From NCBI GenBank assembly GCA_017408185.1, contig JAFQVE010000477.1, forward strand, positions 1-5,300: a stretch of DNA of 5,300 nucleotides, read 5' to 3'. Positions 5,247 through 5,300 of the stretch are shown here, in pieces. Positions within the stretch are counted from its first letter, which is position 1, and each line of letters starts with the position of its first letter. Position numbers and translations under genes: made by a program. The DNA is from Oscillospiraceae bacterium. Lineage in GTDB: Bacteria > Bacillota_A > Clostridia > Oscillospirales > JAAYXM01. The notes beneath the pieces were generated by a model, which searched no databases, was not told the DNA's origin, and was given only the letters and a program-made list of their open reading frames with translations.

Positions 5247-5300
5247 TTTAAATTATTTAAAATTTTCCTGCGTTTAAGGTCGAAGAGTTTAAAAACGAAA
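5247..5300. other. AT-rich non-coding right edge
   Basis: No convincing coding frame is seen here. The stretch holds a small palindrome, TTTAAATTATTTAAA (5247-5261), and a CGTTT (5271-5275) that is inverted as AAACG (5293-5297). It may contain the terminator or end of a gene beyond the window, which cannot be judged from here. Confidence 0.3.

Noticed and set aside
5128..5247. 40-residue N-terminal extension of the zinc-ribbon protein
   Set aside because: It would cover the promoter, two palindromes and the Shine-Dalgarno sequence. The basic sequence it encodes is unlike the acidic protein, and the family begins at MNILERASYLRG.

Overview
The window looks like a piece of a Clostridia (Bacillota) chromosome, probably from an uncultured or gut-type lineage. 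This rests on three things: the order tyrS, zapA, U32-family protein; an acidic zinc-ribbon protein of the clostridial CD1247 type; and strong GGAGG ribosome binding sites. The species cannot be named from the sequence. All five supported genes are on the minus strand, so they read from right to left.

Layout, right to left (direction of transcription). 5128-5300 is non-coding and rich in palindromes; it holds a good sigma-A-type promoter and a leader hairpin. 4675-5127 encodes a 150-aa acidic, cysteine-rich zinc-ribbon protein and is followed by a 13-bp hairpin (4626-4664). 4522-4600 carries a likely promoter for the next gene. 3469-4494 encodes a YhcG/DUF1016 PD-(D/E)XK nuclease-fold protein that is visibly more AT-rich than its neighbours and has no restriction-modification partner in view. 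An out-of-frame coding-like tail (3404-3484) and a hairpin (3365-3400) follow it. 3187-3364 is intergenic and holds a TTGCAA-17-TATATT promoter for tyrS, with a leader of only about 40 bases and no T-box. 1966-3186 is tyrS, 1625-1936 is zapA, and 1-1625 is the N-terminal 541 residues of a U32-family protein with a DUF3656 domain, cut by the left edge of the window.

How the genes fit together. tyrS, zapA and the U32 gene look like one transcription unit: 29 bases separate tyrS from zapA, and the zapA stop overlaps the U32 start (TAATG), with no Shine-Dalgarno sequence for the latter. The operon mixes translation (tyrosyl-tRNA charging), a predicted RNA-hydroxylation enzyme and Z-ring assembly. 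The YhcG gene and the zinc-ribbon gene each appear to be transcribed alone. Nothing here is a clear new multi-gene system. The points most worth a second look are the Cys-Asp-rich arms of the zinc-ribbon protein, the displaced tail after the orphan nuclease, and the palindrome-rich leader at the right end.
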